63,909 bases of DNA from Streptomyces griseoincarnatus (GTDB taxonomy: Bacteria; Actinomycetota; Actinomycetes; Streptomycetales; Streptomycetaceae), in the NCBI GenBank assembly GCA_014649575.1, contig BMTH01000023.1, positions 1 to 63,909 of the forward strand, written 5' to 3'. Of this stretch, positions 16,634 to 25,737 are shown piece by piece. The notes below the pieces were generated by a model that saw only the letters and a program-made list of their open reading frames with translations, was not told where the DNA came from and did not search any database. The translations under genes were made by a program, and so were the position numbers. Every line of letters starts with the position of its first letter. The stretch's first letter is position 1.

Positions 16634-16772
16634 TGAGTCACCTCGGTAATCGTCGGAAGTCATCTCGCGAACCCGCTCCCGCGCGCTCACTGGCCCAACG
16701 CCCGCCCCCGGGCAAAGGTTCCGTAAAACGCGCACCTCTCTCATCACCTGTTTCTCCGGCGCGCGAAACGGC

Positions 16773-16807
16773 GATTGCCCGCACCCGGTGATCGGGTACG
16801 GGCAGTC
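16773..16807 (-). terminator. Hairpin after the LAxTG-protein fragment
   Basis: GATTGCCCG (16773-16781) pairs with CGGGCAGTC (16799-16807) and the inner ACCCG/CGGGT extends the stem past one mismatch. It would terminate leftward transcription from the truncated surface-protein gene. Confidence 0.55.
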
Positions 16808-16860
16808 GCGGTGACGCGTGGCGTCAGTCGCGGTGACGTCTGGTGTCAGTCGCGGTGACG
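16803..16860. repeat. Three tandem 21-bp repeats
   Basis: CAGTCGCGGTGACG begins at 16803, 16824 and 16845, giving a 21-bp period, in the 3' untranslated region of the truncated surface-protein gene. The first unit overlaps the terminator hairpin. Confidence 0.7.
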
Positions 16861-16865
16861 CCACG

Positions 16866-17096
16866 TCATGCGCTGTCGCGCGAGCGGGGCTTCAGGCGCA
16901 AGGCGGGGCGGAACGTCGCGAAGCTCACCGCGGCCAGGGCCGCGGCCGCGGCGAGGAGGAGGCCGATGCCACCGGTGCCGGTCGAGGCGAGGCTGCCGCT
17001 GTCGAGGTCCGTCGACGTGCCGCCCGTGGTCGAGGAGCCGGTGCCGCCGGTCGTGCCCGGGGTGCCCGTGCTGAAGTTCGTGTCCGTGCTCGCACG
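16866..17096 (-). pseudogene. C-terminus of an LAxTG sortase-anchored surface protein
   Basis: The leftward translation reads a Gly/Ser/Thr-rich spacer (GTPGTTGGTGSSTTGG), the sorting motif LASTG, a hydrophobic helix (GIGLLLAAAAALAAVSFA) and a basic tail (RPALRLKPRSRD) to the stop at 16866. This is the class E sortase signal of Streptomyces, which fixes proteins to the cell wall. The rest of the gene is gone: at about 17096 the sequence switches to an IS3 transposase fragment. Confidence 0.8.
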
Positions 17097-17370
17097 TCAT
17101 GACCTGGTCGGCTCCACGGGCCGGGTCGGTGCGGCCGGCGACAACGCGGCCATGGAGAGCTTCTTCGGGCTGCTGCAGAAGAACGTCCTCGACCGCCGTA
17201 CCTGGGCCACCCGCCAGGAGCTGCGGATCGCGATCATCACCTGGATCGAGCGCACCTACCACCGACGCCGGAGGCAGAAACGCCGGGCCCGATTGCCCCC
17301 CCGTTGAGTGCGAGACCATCGTGACCCCACCCGCAGCCTTTGCTGCGTCAACCCCGCTGTCACCCGATCA
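17097..17370 (+). pseudogene. IS3-family transposase, C-terminal remnant
   Basis: A rightward frame starting GSTGRVGAAGDNAAMESFFG, then KNVLDRRTWATRQELRIAI and WIERTYHRRRRQ is the end of an IS3 integrase core, including the Glu of its DDE triad in NAAMESFF. A frameshift near 17285 moves the tail CPPVECETIVTPPAA to another frame. It directly abuts the cut surface-protein gene. Confidence 0.8.
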
Positions 17371-17494
17371 TGCAGCAGTCCCTGGCCAGGGTGATGTGCC
17401 GATACCAGTGGGGACAGCGGCGGACGACCAAACGATCTATCCAGTCGGCGTGAGGCCTGGACCGACCGGCCGCCACGGATTCGTCAGGTTTTGC

Positions 17495-18817
17495 TCAACC
17501 GCTGTGGGCAGCCTGCCGGGGGAGCCAGACCTGGCCCGTGATGCGCTCCGGGTGCCAGGACCCGACCGGGCCGTACGTCACGTACTGACGCACGGGGTCG
17601 TGGAGCCGGTACAGCCGCCGGCCGTCCGTGACCGTTCCGACCGCGTGCGCCAGTTGGCGGTCGATCAGTTCATCGAGGAGATCCGCGGCCATTCCCGGTG
17701 ACGCGGTCACCTCGGGCAGCATGTCGTCCACACCGAAGTCGCCGCTCATCCTCCTGAGCCGCAGCAGTGCGGCCCTGACCGAAGCGGGCAGGGAGCTGTA
17801 GCAGGCCGCCACACTGGCCTCCAGCGACAGGTCGCCGACGCGCAGGAAGCGGAGCCGGTCCTGCTCGTTCGTCAACCGGTCGGCGAGATCACGCAGCGAC
17901 CGGTGGGGGCGCCCCGACAACCACAGCCCGGCGATGTGCAGCGCCAGCGGCAGACCCCCGCAGAGGCGCAGGACCCTGGACGCGGCCGGCCGCTCCGCGG
18001 CCGTGCGCGCCGCGCCGAGCAGGTCCTCCAGCATCCGAAGGGCCTCCCCGTCATCGAGAACGTCGATGTGCTGACGGAACTGCCCTGTGAGGGCCGAGAG
18101 TTCACGGCGGGCAGCCACCAGCACGGCGTTGCAGGATCCGTCCATCAGCAGGGGCCGTACCTGCGCCTCGCTGTCGACGTTGTCCAGGACGACGAGGACA
18201 CACCGCCTGCTCAGCGCGTCCCGTAGCCGGGCGGCCGCCTCCTCCGGGTGGACCGCCACCGGGCCGGCACCGAGCGAGCGCAGGACCCGGGGGACGATCT
18301 CGTCCGGCGTCAACGGCGCGGTGGACGTGTTCGGATGGAGATCCACGAAGACCTGACCGTCGGGGAACCGGTCACGCACACCGTGTGCCGCCTGGAGAAC
18401 CAGCGCGGTCTTCCCCGCACCGGGCGGTCCGACGACGACCGCGGGCCGGCCTGTGGAGCCGTCCTGCGCGGCCGAGAGGTGCGCTTGCAGGGACCGCAGG
18501 TGCGTGGACCGCCCGACCAGCCTGTGGTGAGGAGCCGCCGGCAGCTCGGCGGGTGTGAGGCCGGGCGGTGCGGGGTGATGTCCGGCGCCCGGCCGGCGCA
18601 TCAGCCGGCCGATCTCGCCCGACGGCAGTCCGAGGGCCTTGGCGATCAGCAGGAGCGACTGCTTGCGGGGGCGGGCGGTATGGCCGGTTTCGAGGTTGCG
18701 GATGGCTCTCACGCTCACCCCGGAGCGTTCCGCGAGATCTTCCTGGGTCAGGCAGGCGGCCTCGCGTGCAGTGGTCAGTGTTTCCGCGAGCGTTGACGAT
18801 AACGATGTCAGGGGCAT
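17495..18817 (-). CDS. XRE-type HTH plus NB-ARC (STAND) regulator
   Basis: A 440-aa cytosolic protein. Residues 1-65 form an XRE helix-turn-helix (LTQEDLAERSGVSVRAIRNLE). Residues about 100-350 are an NB-ARC NTPase with P-loop VVVGPPGAGKTALV, Walker B CVLVVLDN and the GLPLAL motif. The last 90 residues are a winged-helix-like ARC2 region (FGVDDMLPEV, LLDELIDRQLAHAV). It lacks the SARP domain and the TPR or WD repeats normally found after NB-ARC in AfsR-like regulators. The ATG at 18817 has a weak GGGAAG upstream. It is monocistronic; its target is unknown. Confidence 0.85.
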   Translation of the reverse strand: MPLTSLSSTLAETLTTAREAACLTQEDLAERSGVSVRAIRNLETGHTARPRKQSLLLIAKALGLPSGEIGRLMRRPGAGHHPAPPGLTPAELPAAPHHRLVGRSTHLRSLQAHLSAAQDGSTGRPAVVVGPPGAGKTALVLQAAHGVRDRFPDGQVFVDLHPNTSTAPLTPDEIVPRVLRSLGAGPVAVHPEEAAARLRDALSRRCVLVVLDNVDSEAQVRPLLMDGSCNAVLVAARRELSALTGQFRQHIDVLDDGEALRMLEDLLGAARTAAERPAASRVLRLCGGLPLALHIAGLWLSGRPHRSLRDLADRLTNEQDRLRFLRVGDLSLEASVAACYSSLPASVRAALLRLRRMSGDFGVDDMLPEVTASPGMAADLLDELIDRQLAHAVGTVTDGRRLYRLHDPVRQYVTYGPVGSWHPERITGQVWLPRQAAHSG

Positions 18818-19184
18818 CGGACGGGAAACTTCCCCTGGCGGGGGCGCGGACGGCGAGCGGTCCGGAACCCGAAGCCGGTCCCCGCCTCCACATGTCTCGG
18901 CGACCGGTGGTCGGCCGGCTCCGGGCGACGTCGGGAAGGTTTCGTTTCGGTTGGTAAGAACACCCTGTCGTGTCACGACTTTCCCAGGTTTGGCGGGGGC
19001 GGGACTGGTCCGCGGGAATCGGGCCGGGCGACCGGCCTGGAGGGACCAGCTCTTTGCGTACGGTGAGGGTGGACCGCAAGGGAATGAAGGCCGCCGGGAA
19101 CCGGTGGCGCGATCGGCGGTCGGCAGCGTGGGCGTGAGGGCCGCCCAGAGCATCGAGAGCGGGGCGGCCGGGGTGGACGAGGGT

Positions 19185-19955
19185 TCAGCCGGAGGGCCGA
19201 TCCGCGGTGGGGAGGGTCGCCGCGAACTTGTGGCGCGAGCCGTGGTGGACCGAGCCGATCCACTCCACCGGTCTGCCGTCCGTGTCGTGGGAGCGCCGGG
19301 ACAGCTGCGTCATGGGCAGACAGGCGACCGTCGAGAGCAGCTCGGCCTCGCACGGGTTCGCGAGCGTGGTCTCGACGCCCTCCTCGGCATCCGAGAGGCG
19401 AACTCCGTACACCTCGGCGAGTGCCGTGTGCAAAGAGCTGTACCTGGCTGGCGCTTCGAGCAGACCGGGGAAGCGCCGCGCGGGTGGGTCGACTCGATGG
19501 CCATGGGCTCGTCATCGGTCAGCCGAAGTCGCTCGATGAGCACGACCTCCTCACCGATGCCGATGGTGAGCCGTCTCGACAACTCCTCGTCGGCGTTGAT
19601 GTGACGCGTGTCGATGATGCGTGAGGCAGGCTGCAGTCCCTGAGCGAGCAGGTCCTCGGTGCAGGAGGTGAGGTGGAGCCGTGCGGTGGAGCTTCGGCCG
19701 TGCAATGAACGTGCCCTTTCCCTGGATCCGGTCCGACCTGCCTTCGCCCACGAGCTGTTGCAGGGCCTGCAGGACCGTGGTGCGCGAGGTGTCGAGCCGG
19801 AGCGCGAGCAGTCGCTCCGCGGGCAGGCGTTCACCCGGCGTCAGCGACTCGGTGATCTCGACGACCTGTTGCTTCACTCGGTGGTACTTCGGCACCCGTG
19901 CGACGGCACCGGGCATTCCGGTGCCGTCTCGGACGACGCTCACGTCGGTGGTCAT
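19185..19955 (-). pseudogene. DasR-like GntR/UTRA regulator with two frameshifts
   Basis: The parts of a GntR-family regulator of the DasR/NagR type lie in three frames. An N-terminal winged helix (KYHRVKQQVVEITESLTPGERLPAERLL, TSRTTVLQALQQLV) begins at 19955. After a shift near 19695 comes SCTEDLLAQGLQPASRIID and IERLRLTDDEPMAIEST. After another near 19480 comes ALAEVYGVRLSDAEEGVETT, ending at 19185. Intact DasR senses glucosamine-6-phosphate. As drawn this gene could make only a truncated DNA-binding domain. It lies next to two dre-like sites and the oxygenase-decarboxylase operon. Confidence 0.78.
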
Positions 19956-20011
19956 GACCCGCCTTCCGGGCGCACTCGCAGGTGCTTCGTTATAGCCCGC
20001 GAACTCGCCGT

Positions 20012-20023
20012 TGGTCTAGTCCA
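20012..20023. promoter_or_regulatory. dre-like operator upstream of the GntR pseudogene
   Basis: TGGTCTAGTCCA at 20012-20023 resembles the core of the DasR responsive element (ACTGGTCTAGACCACT type). It lies about 55 bases before the regulator's start, as for autoregulation. Confidence 0.55.
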
Positions 20024-20317
20024 TCCAGGGAGTGTGTGGGCAAGCCGGGAGCGGCCCCGCGACCGGCCGGGTGGGGCAGGGTGATGGTCCGGACTGTCCC
20101 CGGGCCGAGAAGGGTCCAGTTCAGCGCGCTGCGGACCGGCACCCTCGCCTCACCCGGCCGCCCGGGTCGACTGCATGTGGCCTGCGTCCCCGAAGTGCAC
20201 CGCCGGCGAACCAGTCGAACTCCCCAGCCCGCGATCACCGGGGCCGCTCCGGCGGGTAACAGGCAACTGGCAGGCAACTCTCGGCAACTTCACCGGGCCG
20301 CGATTGACGCCGCGAAT

Positions 20318-20329
20318 TGGTCCAGTCCA
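20318..20329 (+). promoter_or_regulatory. dre-like operator upstream of the oxygenase operon
   Basis: TGGTCCAGTCCA (20318-20329) differs from the site at 20012 by one base and lies about 80 bases before the first operon gene. The shared motif suggests that DasR, or the now broken paralogue, controls this operon. Confidence 0.55.
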
Positions 20330-20410
20330 CTTTGGCAGGAACCTCAGTTCGATCAGTGACGGCCTTGAGTTCCCCTGGGTCACTGAGGAATCGCGCCTTG
20401 GAGTGATCGC

Positions 20411-21448
20411 ATGCCGACGCCCGACCCCTACTTGTACCGCGCCCCGACACGGCGCCCGTATTTCAGCGCCGACGGCGAGACGTACCTCGCCCAGACCCAG
20501 CTGAGAGACATAGAGATCGAGAAGCCACGGTCGCTGCGCGTCCTGTCGGAACAGGATTTCGCCTTCTGGCAGACGTACGGCTATGTCGTGGTGCGCAACG
20601 CCGTCTCGCCGGGCGCGGCCAAGAGCCTGTACGAGTTCGCCTGGGAGTTCGCGGGGCTCGACCCCGACCGGCCCGAGACCTGGTACCGCGAACGCGAGTT
20701 CCGCTCGGACCTCGACCGCGACCTGCACGTCTACGGCTTCGTCGAGGCCTACCACCATCAGCTGATGTGGGACAACCGGCAGACACAGCGGGTCCACGAC
20801 GCCTTCGCCGACGTGTGGGACTGCGAGGAGCTGTGGGTCACGCTCGACCGGCTGAACCTCAACCCGCCCAACCGGGGCAGCCGTTCACGCTCCCTCATCG
20901 CGCCGACCGACGAGGGATTCGACATCGAGCTGCACTGGGACGTGGACACCACCCTCGGGGTGCTGCCGCAGCGCGTGCAGGGCATCCTGGCCCTCAACGA
21001 CACCCAGCCCGAGCTCGGCGGATTCCAGTGCGCACCGGAACTGTTCCGCCAGTTCGACGAGTGGCGGATCGCGCAGCCCGCCGACCGGGACCCGATCAGG
21101 CCCGCGGTCGACCGTGCCGACTTCCCCGTGGTAAGGCCCGACCTGCAGGCAGGTGACCTGCTGATCTTCAACGGACTGCTGGCACACGGCGTCGCGCCCA
21201 ACGTCTCCGAGCACGGCGTGCGCGCCGTGCAGTACCTGTCGATGATGCCGGCGCTGGAGGAGCACGAGGCACTGCGCCGCTCCCGCGTCGATTCCTGGCG
21301 GACGCTCAGCACGCCCGACTGGAACGCGACGCTGCTCGGGGACGCCGACCGGCACGAATCGCTCCGCTACGGAGCCGCGACGCTCAACGACCTCGGCAGG
21401 AAACTCCTGGGGCTCGACTCCTGGAGCGAACGAGAGAGCACCGAGTGA
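20411..21448 (+). CDS. PhyH-family Fe(II)/2-oxoglutarate dioxygenase
   Basis: A 345-aa cytosolic oxygenase. The facial triad is visible: H175-x-D177 in IELHWDVD and the distal His259 in GLLAHGVAPN, with Arg271 placed to hold 2-oxoglutarate. The core is a double-stranded beta-helix of the phytanoyl-CoA dioxygenase superfamily, whose bacterial members hydroxylate amino acids or natural products. It is the first gene of a five-gene chain with overlapping ends: its TGA overlaps the GTG of the next gene. The substrate is unknown; the PLP decarboxylase in the operon suggests an amino acid or its amine. Confidence 0.85.
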   Translation: MPTPDPYLYRAPTRRPYFSADGETYLAQTQLRDIEIEKPRSLRVLSEQDFAFWQTYGYVVVRNAVSPGAAKSLYEFAWEFAGLDPDRPETWYREREFRSDLDRDLHVYGFVEAYHHQLMWDNRQTQRVHDAFADVWDCEELWVTLDRLNLNPPNRGSRSRSLIAPTDEGFDIELHWDVDTTLGVLPQRVQGILALNDTQPELGGFQCAPELFRQFDEWRIAQPADRDPIRPAVDRADFPVVRPDLQAGDLLIFNGLLAHGVAPNVSEHGVRAVQYLSMMPALEEHEALRRSRVDSWRTLSTPDWNATLLGDADRHESLRYGAATLNDLGRKLLGLDSWSERESTE

Positions 21449-22779
21449 ACCACAAGACCAGCACCGACCGGATCTGCCTGGCCCTGCCGACCAACAGGGC
21501 GTGCGCGGAGGCCATCACCGGCATCGCCGAGGAGGGCGCGTACGCGGCTCGCACCTTCGGTACGGAGGTGCACCTCGTCATCCTCGACTCCTGCGATCAG
21601 GCCACAAGGACGGAACACACCCGCGTCGTGGCCGACCTGCCGGCCACTCCCGGCGTGACCGTCCACCACCTCGACGAGGCACGCCAACGACAGTTCCTGC
21701 GGCGCACGATCCGACGCTCCCGGCTCGCCGCCCCCGACCGGCTGCTCGACCTCATGCTGCCGGCCGACCTCTCCTACGGTGCCTGCACCAACCGCGCCTT
21801 CCTCATCGCCGGCGCACTCGGCTGCCGGTCGGTGCACCGCAGGGATTCGGACTGCAGCTACCAAGTGCTGGACGGCGAGAAGGTCTTCCCCATCCATCAC
21901 GAGCTGGCCTCACTCGGGAAGACCGCGTCCAAGGCATCGGCGGCCGTGACGGAGACCGTCCTCGCCGCGCGCCATGGCCACCGCAGGGTCTCCATGGTCG
22001 GGGCCTCCTTCATCGGTGAACCGTCCGTGGACATCGCCGAGATCGAACAGCGCGACGCGGGCGTCTACCACGACATCGTCAGTCTGTGGGCACCCACCCA
22101 CTGGTCGGACGAGCAGAAGGAACAGCTTGTCGAGGAGTCCTTCAAGGGCGCCGGAACCACCCCCTTCACCGCGGACCATTCCATCCTGACGCTCGTCGAC
22201 CCCATGAGGGTCGACATGAGCAACATCGCCTTCGACCACGAGGTGTACGAGCGGGTGCCGCTGCCACCGGCGACCGACACCATAGGCAGCGACTACTTCC
22301 TCATCCACCTCGTCCACGACGCCGCACTGCCCGGCGTCCTGCACAACCGCCACATCCAGAACTACTACACGCCCTTCCGACGCACCGACGCCGGCTTCCG
22401 CGCCTACCAGATGCGGTTCGTGAAGTTCCTGTTGTCGATGCTCTACCTCAACGATGTCTACGGCCGGATGGGCGCGGCCGCCGACACCGCGCTGCTGGAC
22501 GAACGGGAGCAGGTCCGCGGAGACGTCGTCTCCGGCTTTCTGCGCGAGAGCGCCGCCCTGGACCGGACGGAGAACGTCTGGCGACTGGACCGGGTCAGCA
22601 CGGCGTACCGCAAACTGGGCGGTCGCTACGCCGAGTTCACGGACCTGATGGACGCACGGCGGGAAGAGTTGCTGGACGCGGCGCAGCGGGACACCGAGGA
22701 CTTCGCGCTCCTGATCGACGTCTGGCCCGTGCTCGTGGGCACCGCCCGGGAGAGCGGCCTCGGGAGTGCGGACACGTGA
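21445..22779 (+). CDS. Unknown protein with glycosyltransferase-like N-terminal half
   Basis: A 444-aa soluble protein without a confident family; it resembles Streptomyces proteins of unknown function (possibly the DUF6271 group). The first 200 residues alternate strands and helices in GT-A style (RICLALPTNRACAEAI, EVHLVILDSCDQ) and include an acidic motif, VHRRDSDCSYQ, that looks like the DxD metal-nucleotide site. The C-terminal half is helical with SMLYLNDVYGRMG. GTG start coupled to the oxygenase stop; its own stop overlaps the decarboxylase start. Transfer of a sugar or other activated group is only a hypothesis. Confidence 0.55.
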   Translation: MNHKTSTDRICLALPTNRACAEAITGIAEEGAYAARTFGTEVHLVILDSCDQATRTEHTRVVADLPATPGVTVHHLDEARQRQFLRRTIRRSRLAAPDRLLDLMLPADLSYGACTNRAFLIAGALGCRSVHRRDSDCSYQVLDGEKVFPIHHELASLGKTASKASAAVTETVLAARHGHRRVSMVGASFIGEPSVDIAEIEQRDAGVYHDIVSLWAPTHWSDEQKEQLVEESFKGAGTTPFTADHSILTLVDPMRVDMSNIAFDHEVYERVPLPPATDTIGSDYFLIHLVHDAALPGVLHNRHIQNYYTPFRRTDAGFRAYQMRFVKFLLSMLYLNDVYGRMGAAADTALLDEREQVRGDVVSGFLRESAALDRTENVWRLDRVSTAYRKLGGRYAEFTDLMDARREELLDAAQRDTEDFALLIDVWPVLVGTARESGLGSADT

Positions 22780-23966
22780 GCGGAGACCTGGGTCCGCGAC
22801 TGGCTTCCGCCCTGGCCACCGCGCCATCGGATCGGATCGTCTTCGATCTCACCGGGATCGAGGAGCAGTACGACCGTCTGGTGCGCGAACTGCCGGTCAC
22901 CGTTCGGTTCGCCATGAAGGCATGCCCGGTCGACGAGGTGCTGGCCTGCCTCGCTGACCGAGGCGCCGGATTCGACGCGGCGAGCCCCGGCGAGATCGAG
23001 CAGGCGCTGCGGCTGGGCGTGCCCGCGGACCGCATCCACTACGGCAACACCGTGAAGTCCGACGCGAGCATCGCCGAAGCCCACCGGCTCGGCGTACGGA
23101 CGTTCGCCACGGACAGCGTTCAGGACGTGGTGGCCATCGGCGCTCACGCCCCCGGCGCCCGCGTGTACTGCCGCCTCACCACCAGCGGGGAAGGCGCCCT
23201 GTGGGGACTCAGCCGCAAGTTCGGCTGCTCGCAGGACGACGCGGTCCGCGTGCTGACCGTGGCCCGTGCCGCCGGACTGACCCCGGCCGGGCTGTCGGTG
23301 CACGTCGGCTCCCAGCAGATGACGTACGACGCGTGGCGCCAGGCCGTCGACCGACTGGCGGACACCATGGTGGCGCTGCGTGAGCAGGGGATCGTGCTGG
23401 ACCACGTCAACCTCGGCGGCGGCCTGCCCGCGCTCGGATACCTGGACCGGCACGGCCACCCCCTGGAGCCGCCGCTGGACAAGATGTTCGCCGTTCTGCG
23501 CGAGGGCATCGAGGACATGCGGCAACTCAACGCGGCGCCCCTCGACATCGTCATGGAGCCCGGCCGCCACCTGGTCGCCGATCACGGCGCGATCCGCGCG
23601 CACGTCTACCGGCTCACCGAACGACGGCAGGCCGACGGCGAGCCGGTGCACTGGCTGTACCTGAGCTGCGGAAAGTTCAACGGCCTTTACGAGATGGACG
23701 AGCTCTGCCACAGACTCGTCTTCCCGGGACACTCCGACGGCGAGTACGTCGCCGCCGTCGTTGCCGGGCCCACCTGCGACAGCGACGACGCGTACCGGAC
23801 CGCGCACCGACGCGTGCCCAGGGAGCTGGCGTCCGGCGACCCGGTCTGGATCCTGTCCGCCGGTGCCTACGCCACCGGCTACATGACCCAGGGCTTCAAC
23901 GGCTTCGGACCGCTGTCGCACACGGTGACACGCGACGGGCCCGACCACGCGGGTGCGGCGGCATGA
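22776..23966 (+). CDS. Fold-type III PLP-dependent decarboxylase (ornithine/DAP decarboxylase family)
   Basis: A 396-aa alanine-racemase-fold enzyme that removes a carboxyl group from a basic amino acid. Seen: Schiff-base Lys48 in FAMKACP, His177 stacking on PLP in SVHVGSQ, the phosphate loop GGG at 214-216, EPGR at 261-264, and GPTCDSDD with catalytic Cys334-Asp335, as in eukaryotic-type ornithine decarboxylases. The C-terminal Tyr region is present (GYMTQGFNGFGP). GTG start overlapping the previous stop. It probably makes a di- or polyamine-like unit later modified by the oxygenase and the GNAT; whether the substrate is free ornithine, lysine or a conjugate is open. Confidence 0.87.
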   Translation: MSGDLGPRLASALATAPSDRIVFDLTGIEEQYDRLVRELPVTVRFAMKACPVDEVLACLADRGAGFDAASPGEIEQALRLGVPADRIHYGNTVKSDASIAEAHRLGVRTFATDSVQDVVAIGAHAPGARVYCRLTTSGEGALWGLSRKFGCSQDDAVRVLTVARAAGLTPAGLSVHVGSQQMTYDAWRQAVDRLADTMVALREQGIVLDHVNLGGGLPALGYLDRHGHPLEPPLDKMFAVLREGIEDMRQLNAAPLDIVMEPGRHLVADHGAIRAHVYRLTERRQADGEPVHWLYLSCGKFNGLYEMDELCHRLVFPGHSDGEYVAAVVAGPTCDSDDAYRTAHRRVPRELASGDPVWILSAGAYATGYMTQGFNGFGPLSHTVTRDGPDHAGAAA

Positions 23967-24526
23967 GCCGGGAAAGGACCGGCCACGACGAACGCATCCG
24001 TCCCGTGCGGGCCGGCGACTGGCCGGGCATAGCCCTCGTGGAGGCAGCGGCCTACGCGGGGAGTTCACTGACCGAGGGCCGGGCGGCACTGGAAGCGAAG
24101 GGACGCGCCTCACCGGACACCTGCTTCGTGGTGGACCTCGACGGAGACGTCGCGGGGTACCTGCTCGCGCTTCCCTACCCGAAATTTAAGTACCCACCGC
24201 TGGCCCGGGCCGACGAGCCGGCCCACGACGCGCGCAATCTCCATCTGCACGACCTGGTCGTCGCCCACGGGCATCGGGGCAGAGGGTGGGGCCGTGGTCT
24301 GCTGGACCGCTTGACGGCCGCCGCCCGGCCCAGGTTCGAGCACATATCGCTCGTCGCCGTGGACGGTATGGCCGCCTTCTGGGCCGCACACGGCTATCAG
24401 GCCCACCCGCGGGTCCGACTCCCCGAGAGCTACGGCGAGAACGCCGTGTACATGTCCATCGCGGTACCCGGCAGGGGGAGCCGCCCTTCCAAGGAGGTGG
24501 CCCGGTTTCCGTGCCCCGTGTCCTAG
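23963..24526 (+). CDS. GNAT N-acetyltransferase
   Basis: A 187-aa GNAT-fold enzyme. Motif A with the acetyl-CoA pyrophosphate loop is clear (LHLHDLVVAHGHRGRGWGRGLLDRL, read as two blocks), followed by the beta-6/7 end FWAAHGYQAHPRVRLPESYG. ATGA overlap with the decarboxylase, and its end overlaps the MFS start. It probably acetylates the amine made by the decarboxylase, either as a biosynthetic step or as self-protection (inference). Confidence 0.87.
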   Translation: MSRERTGHDERIRPVRAGDWPGIALVEAAAYAGSSLTEGRAALEAKGRASPDTCFVVDLDGDVAGYLLALPYPKFKYPPLARADEPAHDARNLHLHDLVVAHGHRGRGWGRGLLDRLTAAARPRFEHISLVAVDGMAAFWAAHGYQAHPRVRLPESYGENAVYMSIAVPGRGSRPSKEVARFPCPVS

Positions 24527-25737
24527 ACGATTTCAGACGGACGCAGTTGGCCATCGCGGCGCTGTTCTGCTTCCTCGGGTTCCAGTACGCCACCTGGGCC
24601 TCCCGGATCCCCGCCCTCAAGGAGCGCCTCGATCTGAGCGCCGGCGAGGTGGGCCTGCTGCTCGTGGTCACCGGGGCGGGCGCGGCTGCTTCCTTTCCGC
24701 TCATCACGTTCCTGATGCAGCGCCTCGGGGCGCGCCGCGTCGCCCTGCTGTCCGGGCTCAGCCTGGTGGCGATCCTCCTCGTGCTGTCCGTGGCCCCCAA
24801 CTACCCGACGGCGCTGGTGATTCTCTGTGTGGACGGGGCGGCGGTCGGCTGTCTGAACGTGGCGATGAACGCGCAGGGCGCCGCTCTGGAGGCGGTCCAC
24901 GGACGTACGGCGATGACGCAGCTGCACGCCACGTTCAGCGCGGGGTCATTCCTCGCCGCTCTGTTGTCGTCCGGGGTGACGGCATTGACCTCTGACATCG
25001 CCCCCCACTTCGCCGCCGCTTCGGTGATCCTCCTGCTCCTCCTCGCGTGTGCGCGCCCGCGTCTGCTCACCGACGACGCCCCCGCCGCCGCGTCCCCGCC
25101 GGTCGCCGGGCAGGAGAAGGGCAAGCGCCGTCGCGGGTTCGCCCGACCGACCCAGGCGGTGCTCTGGCTCGGCTGCGCCATGGTGTTCGCGGAGGTCGTC
25201 GAGGGCTCCATGAACGACTGGTCCGCGCTCTACTTGAAGGACATCGCCCACGCGTCGCCCCAGGTCGCGCCACTGGGCATCGCCGTCATCTCGATCGTGA
25301 TGGTCGTCGCGCGCCTCTTCGGCGACGGCTGGCGCAGCCGCTGGGGTGACGCCCGGGTCGTCCGCGTGGGCAGCGCGGTGGCCGGCGTCGGACTGGCGCT
25401 CGCACTGCTGGCGGGAGGCGTCGTTCCCGCGCTGATCGGGTTCGCGTGTGTGGGACTTGGCGTGGCCGCCGTGGCGCCGTGCCTCTATGTCGCCGCCGCG
25501 GCCGAAGGGCCGCAGGCCCTCTCCGTCGTCGCCGCCACGGGCACCACCGGCCTGCTCGTCGGCCCGGCGGTGATCGGGTTCGTCGCCGAAGCCGCCGACC
25601 TGGCCTGGGGCATGGCCGTCGTGGCCGCCTCCGCCGTCGTCGTTTCCCTGTGCACGACCCGCCTCCGCTTCGTCTCCCCGAAGGCCTCGTCCGAGGTGGG
25701 CACGGGGACGGACATGGTCGAGAAGGGTGCCATGTGA
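24511..25737 (+). CDS. MFS transporter
   Basis: A 408-aa twelve-TM major facilitator. The first loop is ATWASRIPALKERLDLSAGEVG, typical of the FucP/YbjJ-like MFS group, and the central loop is basic (KGKRRRGFARP). A GTG start at 24511 lies inside the end of the GNAT gene; AAGGAGG is 13 bases upstream, rather far. Position in the operon suggests export of the product. Its stop overlaps the start of a short sixth frame. Confidence 0.87.
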   Translation: MPRVLDDFRRTQLAIAALFCFLGFQYATWASRIPALKERLDLSAGEVGLLLVVTGAGAAASFPLITFLMQRLGARRVALLSGLSLVAILLVLSVAPNYPTALVILCVDGAAVGCLNVAMNAQGAALEAVHGRTAMTQLHATFSAGSFLAALLSSGVTALTSDIAPHFAAASVILLLLLACARPRLLTDDAPAAASPPVAGQEKGKRRRGFARPTQAVLWLGCAMVFAEVVEGSMNDWSALYLKDIAHASPQVAPLGIAVISIVMVVARLFGDGWRSRWGDARVVRVGSAVAGVGLALALLAGGVVPALIGFACVGLGVAAVAPCLYVAAAAEGPQALSVVAATGTTGLLVGPAVIGFVAEAADLAWGMAVVAASAVVVSLCTTRLRFVSPKASSEVGTGTDMVEKGAM

